DNA of 64,000 bases. Origin: Krasilnikovozyma curviuscula (lineage: Eukaryota > Basidiomycota > Tremellomycetes > Cystofilobasidiales > Mrakiaceae). The translations under genes were made by a program, and so were the position numbers. The stretch is from positions 62,001-126,000 of the forward strand of contig MVAQ01000007.1 of NCBI GenBank assembly GCA_014825775.1, read 5' to 3'. This document shows positions 34,732 through 46,521 of the stretch, in pieces. Below the pieces are notes generated by a model. That model was given only the letters and a program-made list of their open reading frames with translations. It was not told the origin of the DNA and searched no databases. How positions within the stretch are numbered: the stretch's first letter is position 1; each line of letters opens with the position of its first letter.

Positions 34732-36699
34732 ATGTTGCTGCCGCTGGGTTTACTGCTGGCCATCCCAGCATTCGTGAGCTGCTCTGCGAAATCAGATCCA
34801 TGGTCTGAGAAATACAGTGATGCTTCTGCTGATTTGGGTTATACAGGTATCATGACGTTCGCTCATCTTCCTCATGTTCGATGTATCGACGATGCTAGTG
34901 CTACGTTCGACATTGCTATCCTGTAAGTCGAACTGGAACAACCTGATAAACTCGACTCATCACTTCCTTCACTGATGCCCCTCTTCATTCGATCGGTTTC
35001 ATTTCATTCTGGATGTTTTGATACTTCTCTTTAGGGGTGTTCCGTTCGATGGAGCGGTCAGTTTCCGACCCGGTACGTTAACTCTTTAAAGCCTTCTAGC
35101 CTGGACTTCTGAATGAATAGAACTGTAACTAAAACGCTGGATACATACTTTCACTACCATGCACTTGTAGGAGCTCGCTTTGGACCCAACGGTATCCGAT
35201 CTGGTAGTCGAAGACAGACATCGGGTGAGAAAGCAGAATATCTGTTTTTACTATAACCAACGCTGTCATCGGAGTCTGAAACTGTTACTTTTCACTACTT
35301 CAGCCAGAGGATGGAACGTACCTCTATGGAAGAACCCATATCAATCTGGTCTTCGAATCGTACGCCTCGCCTCCTGTCGCTCTGTGCTACTCTACATTCT
35401 GACCTCCACTCATCTCATCTCACCTTTCCAGATCGACTGTGGGGACATTCCAACGACACCATATGACTCCACCGTTGCTATTGATCAAATTGAGACTGCT
35501 TACTCGACTCTCCTTCAACACCGCCAGCTGGCGACGCCCGACAACGAGTGGTTCGCGTCTGAGGTCACTAAGAAGGTGCCCAAGATCGTCAGCTTGGGAG
35601 GGTGAGTACTCTTCTTTGTGTACCATTTCATGTTACATGCGGCGATATCTGGATTATACTCATTCATTGCATTGTCTCTTCAGTGATCACACCATCGTTC
35701 TCCCCATTCTCCGTGCATTGAACAAAGTCCACGGACCAGTCGCAGTGATCCATTTCGATGCTCATATGTATGTCTCCCCATCTCAGATCGCTCTCACAGC
35801 AGTATTTTTAACCCGTTTCCTGGTTTTACCTCAGCGACACCTGGAACCCAGCTCGCTATCCGGGTGTTTCAACAAAGCAAGGTTCAGTCAATCACGGCAC
35901 ATTCTTCTGGACCGCATACGAAGAAGGACTGATCATGCGTAACAGCTCCATCCATGCTGGTGTCCGCACAAGGCTGACCGGTCCAATCGATTATACCGAC
36001 GACGTGACGGCAGGGTTCGAAGTGGTGCATACGTTTGATGTGGATGAGGAGGGAGGCGTTGGGGGAATTGTGAAGAGGATTCGAGATAGAGTTGGAAACA
36101 AGCCGGTTTATCTGAGTGAGCTTCGATAGCTTTCTACTTCTTCTTTTTTTTTTCACTCTGTGAGCTTTATGCTCATTGCTTTTGTCATGTTGGTGGTATA
36201 GGTCTCGATATTGACGTACTCGACCCAAGCTTTGCTCCTGGAACAGGTGAGTGCTTATATGTATTTTTATCACCAACATTTTCTATACTGATGAGTTCAT
36301 TCGGTCTATTAGGAACTCCTGAAACTGGTGGATTCACCACACGAGAAGTCCGCCGACTCCTCCACGGACTCAAAGGGCTCAACTTTGTCGGGTTCGACTT
36401 GGTCGAAGTGCGTCGTCTGCTTGCCTCTTTCGTCATACTGTACTGGCATACTGACATACCGTCATTCGGGTCAATAATAGGTCTCGCCGCCGTTCGACAC
36501 CAAAGCAGAGCTGACCAACCTCGCGGCGGCAGACATCATTTTTGAGTTCTTGACCATCTTGACACCAGATGTGCCTGCACCTTCACCTCCGCTCTTCGCT
36601 GGGAAGTACACTGGAGTCGGACTGCCTGTGGGAACGGAAGAAGTTATTGAGGCTGGCGTCTTTTGCGATCATGAGCACGGAGAGGTCGTGATGGGTTAA
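34732..36699 (+). CDS. Secretory-pathway ureohydrolase (agmatinase/guanidino-acid hydrolase family)
   Basis: About ten short exons join to some 400 residues. [19 protein letters not shown] is a strong signal peptide, unusual for arginases but known in a fungal agmatinase-like group. Metal-binding blocks are complete: SLGGDHTIVLP, VIHFDAHIDTW and [18 protein letters not shown], followed by [11 protein letters not shown] and FDLVEVSPPFD. Other family blocks are [19 protein letters not shown] and IDCGDIP. The family cleaves guanidino compounds to urea and an amine with a dinuclear Mn (or Ni in guanidine hydrolases). Substrate may be agmatine, guanidinobutyrate or guanidine and cannot be decided by eye. 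Head-to-head with the 2-ODD gene. Confidence 0.9.
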
Positions 36700-38489
36700 T
36701 TCTGAGACAGAGGTGATAAAACAGGTGTATTATTACAGTTTCATTTCGCTGAAGTGGTGTCTAACATTTGTCGATGTCAAGAAGTGAAGAAGTGAATGTG
36801 TTGCGACCGTTGTCTAGTTATTAACTTCGTAAAGTCTTACACTCGCTCGACACCTTCTCTTGTAGTTCCATCAGTAAAGCACTTCTTCTCTTGATCGTTG
36901 ACTTATCCTTTGCAAAACGTATCTTCGCCAAAGCTGTCATGAAGAAAATGGAGCGGATAAGATATTGCTCGAGTATTGTGCGGGTTCTGAAACCTGTGGA
37001 TCTTCTGTACTCTCGGAGGTGGCTGACTCCGAAACTAATGAATACTCAACCTAATTAGAGAAAAGCCTGACTCTCGCATTCAGTTCCTTGCAGCTTGATA
37101 GCAGTCAAGCCCGAAAGTCGAGGCGCTGGTAATTTTTTTTCTCGTCAAGCGGGCTAGGTTAGTGAATGACAACCTGTTCAAAAGAAGCCTACTCTTCAGA
37201 CGGAGAAGACGACGTCTCAGCGCGGAATACAACTTTGTAGTCCTTGGGGACCATGAGGAGACGGATGCCTCGCAGAGCGTGCGGAGCAAATGAGGCGCTG
37301 TCTAATGAACATCCCCCAGCCACCACACACGCCCACCAATTTTCTCCTAGACCTTGCCTGCGCAGTGAAAGAAAGATAGCAGGCGATATAGATGGAGCAG
37401 AGAAGACTTCCACCCTCTAACTTGCTGTGCGGCCAGTAGCGTGTCCGTCATGCGACGGTGCCATTCGCATATTTCGCAGTGCTCATTTAACGAACGCGAG
37501 TGATCGGAATGACGGTTCGATAAAAGAAGTGACATTTGCGGAGTACAGTACCGTGCTTCCTATCGCTTCCTACGTGTCATTTGGTTCGTTCGGTCCGTCA
37601 CCATGTTCAACTAGGTTGTTAATGTAATAGAGATTGAATGGCTTCAAAGTTTGCGCCTGGGAAGGACGACGCGCGGACGCACTATAAGTTCGCAGCCTGT
37701 TTCATTCCGTGCTCCCGTTGCCATCATACAAGTGGATTTCCCCGCCATAGCCTAACCATGTCCTTATTAAAGACAGAGTTTTTCCAGATGATTCTATAAG
37801 GTAAGCGCTATCAGGTCTGCTCCAGGTCAGGTCAGGAGACAGACGGCGCCTAGCAGACAGTGATTGCGCAACTTTTTTTTTATGTTAGTCGCAGTTAGAG
37901 TTTGGAGTAGGCTTGGTGGAATGGAAAACTGGAATTGAACTCTGTTTATATGTCATTTCAGAACTCTATGCTAGGGAGTTGCGTCCTCTGCGGCAGAAAA
38001 AGGCCTAATCGCTGCTGTCACACACGACCAGACGTCAGTATAATTTAAAATCAGGTGGACGATAAGAGTCGTTGTATGCTCTATTCCAGCGTTGCTTGTA
38101 TTTCCCTAAGTTTGTTTAGCAAGCTGTGATTCCAACTGGTCCAATCTAGGAGGATTTCGTCCCACTTGGCATTAAAAACCCTGGTTCCTTGAGGCGTTAG
38201 GTAGCAGCGCCAGCCGTCTTGACACTCGAAATTCTTCCGACCCCACCACCCATTCCCACTTCACAGGCTGAAAGGACTTCAGGACAAGTCGAAGGTCCCT
38301 GTCCGGTAGTCCTCTTACAGTCTCGTACTGGCTCTCCCTGCCATCCTTGTACAAACCGCTCCCCTCAGTCTGCCACCTCGCTTTTTTTTCGTACCAGACG
38401 ATCTTTCCGTCCTCCCAGGAGCTCTTGACTGAGCTTTTCCTGGCTCTACACACCCCTCCCATCTCCAATAGGTTCATTACTTGCCCATC
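36700..38489. other. Intergenic region upstream of CENP-B-type gene
   Basis: About 1.8 kb between two plus-strand genes, the largest gap in the window. Short open stretches on both strands lack motifs. It contains some pyrimidine-rich runs and should carry the promoter of the DNA-binding protein gene. Confidence 0.4.
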
Positions 38490-41400
38490 ATGAGCAGCTC
38501 GAGCGGGAGAACGCCAGAAATCAGACGAGAAGCTGGCCTGTCGAAGGGAGGCTTCTATTTCGGCGACTCTGCAATGGAAGGCGACCCCTCCGACGACTGG
38601 CACTTCGGCACGACCCAGGACAGGACTGATTCCGTCAAAGAAGAGCAGGAGGATGATTACTATCTCAACCAAGAATCTGAAATCCAAGGTCCTTTGACCA
38701 ATGCTTCACCCGAACGGTCCCACCATCTCATCCCTTCCCCCTTCGCCAATCCCCCGCCGGCAGATATACAACACCGTCTCTCCCAGAATTCTCCTGCCGT
38801 CCATGCTTCAACGATGACGTCTCAGTCCCATCAGTATCTTTTACAGCAGTCGCCGACTTCTCAAATTCGTTACTCGGTCTCAATGAGTGAGACGTTTTCT
38901 GTGTCTCCTTCGTCTGCTTCCCAACCTCATGGCTACCTCGTGAGTCACGATCCTCGGTTTTCAAACCCTTCGATTTCTTTCTCTTCTCGATGAGTATTGT
39001 GCTAGGCCTCATCCGTGGGATTTAGTCTCTTGTTATATCGGTAGTGGGGCGCAGCGACGTGACACGCGGATGCATCACATGAAATTTCAACTGTAGTTTT
39101 GGTTTTCATTAGCGAAAAGGACGATGTTTTTCGCAATCTGTATGGGTGGTATATGTCTGGTGTGGTTTGCTGCCCTTCTCATCGTCGTTTCGCTTGATTG
39201 CGCCACGCGGCGCCTTGGGGACTTTTAAAAGCCGTGGGCCAGCTATACGTTTATTGGTGATGGTGGACTGTTTTGATTGCGAGGACTCCCTTTCTATTTT
39301 ATCTGCCCAAACCGATGTCCATGCGCTGAAACCTCTTTCTTGCATTTCTTGAAGGAGGCTACACGATCCAGCCAGCCACCACCTTCTTCCCAGAGTCATC
39401 GCCGCACCAAAGAGGAGTCACCAAATATGACACCTCTGTCATACCATAATTCGAGTGTATTCTCGGCCAAAGGTATTCCACAGCTGTTCTACGAAGGTGT
39501 TCCCCCACCTCACTCAGCGTACGGCGTCCCTCCGATGCTCGCGTCCACCTCGCCGTCAAAACTATTGGTTGATGTTCCCACTAACCACACTCCGCTCCCT
39601 CACTCTCAATCAATGTCAGCAATATCTCCTTCGCTATACACCAGTCAGTGGTCGACGGACGCTTCTCCTTACAGCATCTCTCGACACCCTTTACCCACAT
39701 CCGATCCCGACAAGAAGAAGAAGTCAAAGTTGACACCACAGGATCGATACGATATCTGTATCAAGGCTAAGAATGGCCCTCACCTTCGTCAAGAAGACAT
39801 TGCGAAGCAGTATGGGTAAGATTCTAGTTTCGTCATTTTTGGGGGATGCATCGTGTTTCAGCCTATCAGTTCTGCGCAGTGCAGCACCCCTTTTCGCTCA
39901 TCTTTGGCTGATTTGATCGCCTTCTTTAACAGTGTCGACCGGAGTACTATTGCAAAGATCCTCATAAACTCTGCCAAATGGCTAGGGCCGGACGAAGCCA
40001 TTGTCCCCAAGCGCACTCCTCGATCCAAGAGCCTTATTGAAGTAAAGCCTTTCGTGGGTCGATACCCTTTGGTAGAAGATTTATTGAACGATTGGTTAGA
40101 TGGGGAGTACGAGAAAGGTGGTCAAGTGGATGATAAGAGCTGTCAGGAGCAAGCTATCACCTATGCTCGAAGCCTCGAGATCTTGGAGGGATCTTTCAAA
40201 GCGTCGCCAAGGTGGCTTGACAAGGTTAGCCTTTTTGTCACTTGAAATTTCTCTGCATTATCTTGTGATCTGATGTTCTGACGTTTTATTCATCACCTGC
40301 CGTCCCTTGACTGTTTCTAGTTCAAGCAACGGCGGGCCCAGCTGGGAAAGTCATTGGCAGTGTTTGAGAATGTGCCTGAGGTCAAAATGCACCCTATGGC
40401 CTCACCGACAGTCAAGCTGGAAGCTCGTATCTCAACATCATCTTCCTCGCCATCTCTGTACAACGATGGTGCTTCGATGGACTTTGCACCGCCCATGACA
40501 TCCACCTCGTCGACCTCATCGTTCGCCTCCGGTCCCAGCTCCATGACTAGCAGTGCTGTCTCACCAGCGCCGCGGTTGTTTTCCCCTCTAAATAACAACC
40601 GATCAGCCCCCAATCTTCTTGATCATGCTCAGTGGAACAACAACAACTCAAGAATTACAGAGGCTGCGTCTTTGGATGAGGCGCACGCGAACGCCCCAAA
40701 GACAATCGGTCGACCACGAGCAAGGTCGTCACCACAGGACTTCCTTCCAACCTTGTCTAGTTCCTCTTCCTCCAATAACTCGATATCATCAATGCCTCAT
40801 CGTAATCACCGCACTTCCGCCCTTCTGCCACCTCCGAATTTGCAGCGGAACCATTCGTACGAGGCACCCGGAACGCGGCCACCGGCTACCTCCAGAACTA
40901 AGCTCACTAGGTCCAACACATACGCTTCTTCTTCGGGAGATTCTAGCCCAAGAATTTCCTCCCCGCCCATGGGCGCACGACGAAGTCGGTTCGGTTCCGG
41001 TCTTAACTTCACCCCGCTCCTGTCTTCCCAAGACGGTGGCTTCTCCCCAAGCTTCTCACCCTACCAATCATCACCCTCTAACTCAGACTACAACAGTCCA
41101 TTTCTTGGTGCTTCTAGTCCATCGATGGTCAATAGCCCTGGAGGTGGCCTGTTCACCACGTCCCTGCAAGAAATGTCTATAAACTCGCCAGTCGCCCACA
41201 CATCTGCAGACTTACAACAACCCATGACTCCAGTTACCCCACTTGAGTACGGTACCAGCAGCTTTGCATCTCACAATGACCATCAGCAGAGTTCATACCA
41301 TCAGCACCAGCATGACCACACCCCGAGCTATGGCCCGACTGGCGACAACCGTGGTTCCATCACCAGCACGCCTCAAACCCATAACGACCAGCCATACCTT

Positions 41401-41640
41401 GGCTATGATCATCCTCGGCATCACCAGCATGAAGATGTGAGGATCTATTACGAGCCCCCACCAGCTTCATACGACTCCCATCACTACCTCGATTCCCAAC
41501 ATCACAGCGGCCAACCTTACCACCTCCACTCTTCGCACCAGTCCCAGTTACTCTATAATCTTCGTCCGGAAGCGCCTTCACAGGAGAACGATTCATTCAA
41601 GACGATTGGGCGTAATACACCTTCGTACGGCTGGGCTTAG
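38490..41640 (+). CDS. CENP-B/Tc5-type HTH DNA-binding protein
   Basis: The first exon (38490-38939, donor GTGAGT) encodes a Ser/Gln-rich acidic leader. The next recognised exon begins at 39354, so the first intron would be about 414 nt, far longer than others here. The DNA-binding part has two HTH units: KLTPQDRYDICIKAKNG with EDIAKQYGVDRSTIAKIL (CENP-B N-type), then PLVEDLLNDWLDGEYEKGG with ITYARSLEIL and WLDKFKQRR (Tc5/CENPB type). The C-terminal 450 residues are disordered, rich in Ser, Pro, Asn and His. No DDE endonuclease domain follows, so this is a host-domesticated transposase-derived regulator or centromere-like protein. Translation could also start at the ATG at 39427, within the second exon. 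Confidence 0.8.
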
Positions 41641-42617
41641 CTGCACCAACTAGCACTGCCTCCAAACGAACTCCACGGTTTCCCTCTTCCCATGGCTCTT
41701 CATAATGATTTTTCTCTTTTTTTTTTTTCAATTATTGCATTTAACGACCAATCTGTCTTCACACCACGTCAAAATTACAAAAAAATCCCGGACGGCGTTC
41801 CTAACGAAATTACACTGCCAAACAGAGCCGGTTGTTTTTTGTGTCCACCATCAACTCTTATGTCTGGTATCATCAACTGTTCATTGCATTCTTCACGCAC
41901 AACCTTCTTGCAGACTGGTTCTTCCTCCATCTCTTTGACTTTAACGCAGCATCTCCACCATATGTAAATCTGTAACAAGGCATTCTCCACCAGAAATCTT
42001 TGCTCTCTCACTCCCATACGTTCATCTAGTTGTCTGTTATCCTATCAATCCTAATAACCTATTCAAACTGATGTTCTACTCTACCCCAAAACACGGTTTG
42101 AAAGGAGATGGCGCAGCCACTCAATATTTCGATCGACGGGTATGGCGGAAGACCAAGGACCGCTTGCTTTTCAATATTTTTCCATTTGCCGTATTGTGTT
42201 GTCGATGATTCTTGAGGTACTCTCGTAACCGGCGGTTTGCCCCAACTGGTTTTGAATCCCTTCATAACTGATCTTTTAGTCTGTGGAGTAGCTCTCTTAG
42301 TCCCATTGGCATCTATATATATATCTGTTTCTCTCTTTCGCGTCAATACCGAAATATGTTGACCCTTTTTGGAGGGCTATAAACAGTTTGGCTATCATCC
42401 TAACCTGTACTCGTTTGGTTTGAACGCGATAGCGGAAACTCTCTGCTGATGGAGCTTCGCCACCAGCAACGGATCGCTAGATGAAGTTTCACGTGAAAGT
42501 CTTGCTGAACCCCAACGCATTCTCACTCAGCAGCCAAAGTGGGAAACCAGTCGAAGAATCAGCTGTTCAAATCAACAATAGAGGGTTCGAATCCTGTCTA
42601 TTGAGGGTAGGATCAAG
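41641..42617. other. Intergenic region with TA microsatellite
   Basis: Nearly 1 kb. It holds the 3' flank of the HTH gene, a short TA run around 42313-42324 and, at 42576-42603, a hairpin resembling a tRNA T-arm without the rest of a tRNA. A 95-codon minus-strand open stretch (42059-42346) has no recognisable motif. Confidence 0.4.
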
Positions 42618-43900
42618 ATGGTCGACGTCCTTGATGAAGAACACGAACCTGCTTCAGTTCCACCGTTTGTTCATTTTCTCCTGCTCCAGCAACAAGTCTT
42701 TCTGACAGACATGTCCTTTCTTCTGATAGTCCCTGGCACCTTACGGGTACTTCATATTGGTTCTTCTCCTTCTCTCCTCTGTTCAAGAAGAGCCCGGTCC
42801 CTGCAGGTGGAATCTCTAGAGAAGTCTTTGGTGACGGTGATGGCACAGACGAGCAGTTCAGAGGGGGGTTGGGATGTATTCAGATCATTCGCTACAACAG
42901 CAGTCCAGTAGGGCCCTACGACGAGTTGATCTTCGTGCCCGGTATGTCGTGTCTGCCTTAGACGCCGGACTTTACCAAATCGATTTCGGCATATGTGAAT
43001 TCGAGAGTCGGCTTCTAGGAACTTTCACTGATATGTTCCTTCTTTTTGGTTCTCTTAATTCTCATGTCCGGTTGTTCTGTATACCTCAGGAAATTTCCTC
43101 TCGCCGCCCTTATCTCCTGTCAGCGGCTCCAAAGCATCGTCTTCTTCGGGATCAAAAATGTTAGGACTCAAGATCACTCGGATATTTGTCTCCACACAAG
43201 CTTCTTTGATTAACGGTCGTTCGAATTGGTCTATCCCCAAAGAACTCGCGGATTTCACATTCACGCACCTGACTCCCTCCGACACAAACACCATCGACGC
43301 TGGGAGAGGTGACAGCGAAGCATTCGAAGTGTCTGTTCGTCTGCCAAAAGAAAAAGGAGGTAGAGAGTTCTTCAAGGCAAAAGTCACTCCGGTAAAGAAG
43401 AGGTTTTGGATCCCGAGCGATATCCCGTTTCAAACTGTGATCGGACGAGGTGGGAGTTGGAACAATGGCGGCTTGAGCCTTCTTGATCCAGTAAGTTCCC
43501 CATATGTTAGATTTCAGAAGAGATTAATTGACTCGGATGCTGTTGCACTCAGCTGTTGCAACTTCCATTATCGCCGTCTGTTGTCCCAACCGATACCTCT
43601 CGAGACTTCTACAAACGCTTCATGCCCAACATCTCCGGAGTGGTGTCTTTTGTCTGGTTGGAACCATTTCTCACCCCCCACGCTTCATCATCGCCCCCGG
43701 AAACCGAGTCCACACCGCTTCTATTTTCCGAAGGGAAGGGAAAGTCAGGTCAACTTCATTCTTCAGATGAAGATAAAACAAAGAAGACCTTAGGTAACGG
43801 TATTGATTTTCCACTTGGAGACCAGACCTACAGTTTAGGTATCGTTTGGAAGGACTGTGAATCCATTTTTGAAGAGCCGAAATTATATACTCGTTGCTGA
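42618..43900 (+). CDS. Acetoacetate-decarboxylase-like fungal protein
   Basis: Four exons (42618-42664, 42730-42941, 43090-43490, 43553-43900) sum to 335 residues in frame. The order PPPWHLTGTSYWFFSF, FRGGLGCIQIIRYNSSPVGP, YDELIFVPG, LKITRIFVSTQASLINGR, SNWSIPKELADFTF and QTYSLGIVWKDCESIFEEP matches a fungal family with an acetoacetate decarboxylase-like beta fold. The small N-terminal exon and its weak donor (GTTTGT) are chosen because they yield the typical PPPW start. The Schiff-base Lys of true decarboxylases cannot be assigned by eye, so activity is open. Function in fungi is unknown to me. It converges on the DysF gene. Confidence 0.75.
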
Positions 43901-44352
43901 AACCTCGTAACCTTTCTTCCCAATACCTCCGTAACAACAGATCTCCACTTTAATATATCTAGACGTCTTAGACATGTATCCTTTTTTTATTTTTGCCTTC
44001 TGTTTCTTCTCAATTGTTGTGTAGGACCATTGTGATTTACACACTACCACACTCACGAACCCCTCGTTCTTATAATCTTATTAATTTCCATCCTCACACT
44101 TGACTTTCTGTGTATAACTCTAAAAAAAACTATCAAGCGTAACTTCTTAGTCAAGAATCCAGCGGTTCGCTCTGAAGAAATACTCAGGATCTGACGCGAT
44201 AGAGACTCTTGCCGGAGTCTAGCGAACAGAGAGGTAGCTTCGCAGCAACATAAGACACCTACATCATACAAAAGAGAGAAAGTACAGAAAAAAACTCATA
44301 ACACAAACAGCTAATCGTCCATGCGTCTCTCAACACACACAACAATCTCGCT
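43901..44352. other. Convergent 3' flanks
   Basis: This 452-bp gap lies between two converging genes and should hold both 3' UTRs. AT-rich stretches occur but no distinct terminator is recognisable. Confidence 0.4.
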
Positions 44353-46521
44353 TTACTGACCCTCAACAACCTTCTTCAGCCTCATCCTCAACGCCGAGTT
44401 TGCAGTGGACAATGCCTTCTCGTCGTGAGGCTGGATGATGACCCCACCAGGCGCAGCCTGTGCAATGACACCTAAACCTTCGCTTTCTTGTCCAACGTCT
44501 GCCGCTGCCGTCTTGGTCGTCTGGGGCATAACGTTCGTCTCGAATGTCAACGCCGTTGCTTCCCCTTCCTTAGAGTTATCGTCCAGGAACTCGACGGTTT
44601 CTCGGAGGACCGCACGGCGGATCCAGCGTCGTCTACGGGTGAATTTGCCCAGCCCACCTTTGGCGCCCATCGACTCCCACTTGTTGTCGCCGTACGACCA
44701 GCCCTCGTTATCCGTCGGTGTGTTGAGGTCTTCCTTCTGCATTGGCGTTTCTGTGGCCTGAGGCTGGTTCGTCGTCGGGGTTGATGGTGCCGGGTTGGTA
44801 ATCGAGGTGGCAGAGGATGCGGCTTCGTGCTCTGCGTTGTTGGACGACGCCGTTGGCTGGCTGGACGATATGTTTTGGGATTTGGTTGGTGAGGAGGACG
44901 TTGGAAACGAAGGGAGCGTCATGCCTGTCATGCCATTAGCAGTCACGTTCTTGAATCTTTCGAGACCTTTCGCCAGGGTGCTTTCGGCCATGTGAGAGAA
45001 TGTGCCCGCAGTCGACGTCCCTGATGCAGGTGAATTAGGCTGTAGATCACCTGCGGGAGTAGAACGAGGAACGGTAACACTGGAATCTCGTCGATGTGCT
45101 GCAGAAGCATTTGCCGATGTTCCCGCCGCACCTGCACCACCTCCGGCAGCTGCAGCAGCTGCTGCTGAAAGCGGATTCGTAGCCGATCCGACAGCTCCGC
45201 TCGTATGTGTAATAACAACACTCCAGTCGTGCTCAATCCATTCCCACCATGCGACCCTACGTTCGCGTCCGTTGGAAGTGGAGCCGTTCTCAATGGGGAC
45301 AACGATGGTCGAGCTTGGCGGCAGGCTGAAGGACGTCGGTGGTGAGATGGGAGATAAGTGGACATCACACCACGACGGACGTTCATTTGGCAGTAAGGCC
45401 CCCGTCCAATCTAAGCCCATCCACCACCGCTGGTTCTCCAGGATCTCAAACCTGAACATCAAAGGCGTCTCTTCGACCTTCTTATCATCGATAGCAGTCA
45501 TCGTTGCATTGCTGTTACCAGCTCCAACGAGGCTTTTCCTTCGAGATCGGCCACGTGGGTAGGATTCGTTCCAGAGGTACTTGACCCATCCTTTGAGTTC
45601 GGTGGAAGGGGATGTGTCATCTTCAGGACCAAGGACGATAAGTTTGATAAATGTGGCTACATGGGAGAGGGTTTTAGACGACTGAAAGATATGAATGACG
45701 GGTTGGAGGTAGGGGGAGGGTAGGAAGAGAAGATATGTCCCGACGACTCCGAGGACCTGGTGAGGAGCATGCATCTGCCGAGTCAGTACTTGCCTCTTCT
45801 ATCCAGACCTAGCAGGAGCTCGGCACTCACTGTTGGGAGACCAAGAAATATTACAGCAGCGAGCCACCCCATCCAGCAAGCGACACCAAGTCTGACAATT
45901 TTGATTTTTGACTTTGGAAATGAATTGACGACGTGTGCTGTCGGCGACGGTGGAAGGAGCTGATTGAGGGTTGAAAACTGGGAAATTGACTGAAGGACTT
46001 TTTTGAGAGTAACATCCTCTTGGGAGGAAGATGACTGGATGGGGTTGGGTTTGGTCGTAGATAGTTGAGGGATGATGCAGAGGAGGATAGTCAGAGGGAA
46101 GAGGTACCTGAGGGAAACAAACAGCCAAAACCACAAGATGTCCCAGGCACAAGAGTACAGTGCAGTCAGAACACTGCAGTCTCTCTAGGACTCCAACTAG
46201 TGAGGAACAGAGAATGGCTCACTTGATGAACGCTTTCCCACCCAGGCAGATGCCCCACCAAACCGCAACGAGCGCCAAACTTTCCGTCTGGCTGTTGGAT
46301 CTCCACCTGATGACCAGAGCAATCCTCTTAACTGCAGAAAGTATAGGTGCAGAGATAACCAGGAACCTTATGACTGGTGCTGGGATGGACTGGAGAGCGT
46401 CGTTGTGGGAAGCAGGCGGAACGGCTGGGGAGGCAGACGACGACATGTGAATCGGTTGAAGGGAGTCTTCGAATAGGGCTTGGATGATTCTGTCAGTCAA
46501 TGGATTGTCAAATGAGCTCAT
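44353..46521 (-). CDS. DysF-domain peroxin-like membrane protein (Pex23/24/30 type)
   Basis: Three main exons join to about 670 residues. The N-terminus starts MSSFDNPLTDRIIQ and contains hydrophobic stretches (FLVISAPILSAVKRIALVI, LVAVWWGICLGGKAF, YLFPLTILLCIIPQL, CWMGWLAAVIFLGLP, VLGVVGTYLLFLPSP), giving a reticulon-like multi-helix membrane part. The C-terminal half has the paired dysferlin motifs, MFRFEILENQRWWMGLDW with a later AWWEWIEHDWSV, and GWSYGDNKWESMGAKGG with TRRRRWIRRAVLRE. This combination marks fungal peroxins of the Pex23/Pex24/Pex30 group, which sit in ER-peroxisome contact sites and control peroxisome number and size. An Ala/Gly-rich linker separates the motifs. Which of the paralogues it is cannot be decided here. 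Confidence 0.82.

Noticed and set aside
38172..38687. 171-codon minus-strand frame with a hydrophobic start.
   Set aside because: It lies mostly antisense to the first exon of the HTH gene and its upstream region, and shows no family motif.
42059..42346. 95-codon open frame on the minus strand.
   Set aside because: No recognisable motif, no supporting splice context, and it starts beside a TA microsatellite. Likely chance.
42524..42610. tRNA-like signals: a box B (GGTTCGAATCC) with a weak box A-like match upstream at 42531, and a CAATAG/CTATTG hairpin around the box B.
   Set aside because: No acceptor stem, D-arm or anticodon arm can be folded around them. The T-stem itself has mismatches, so this is at best a tRNA relic.
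43158..43793. Reading the acetoacetate-decarboxylase-like protein as a single-exon gene from 43158.
   Set aside because: The upstream exons continue the family pattern (FRGGLGCIQIIRY, YDELIFVPG), and the intron at 43491 is needed for the C-terminal SLGIVWKD block.
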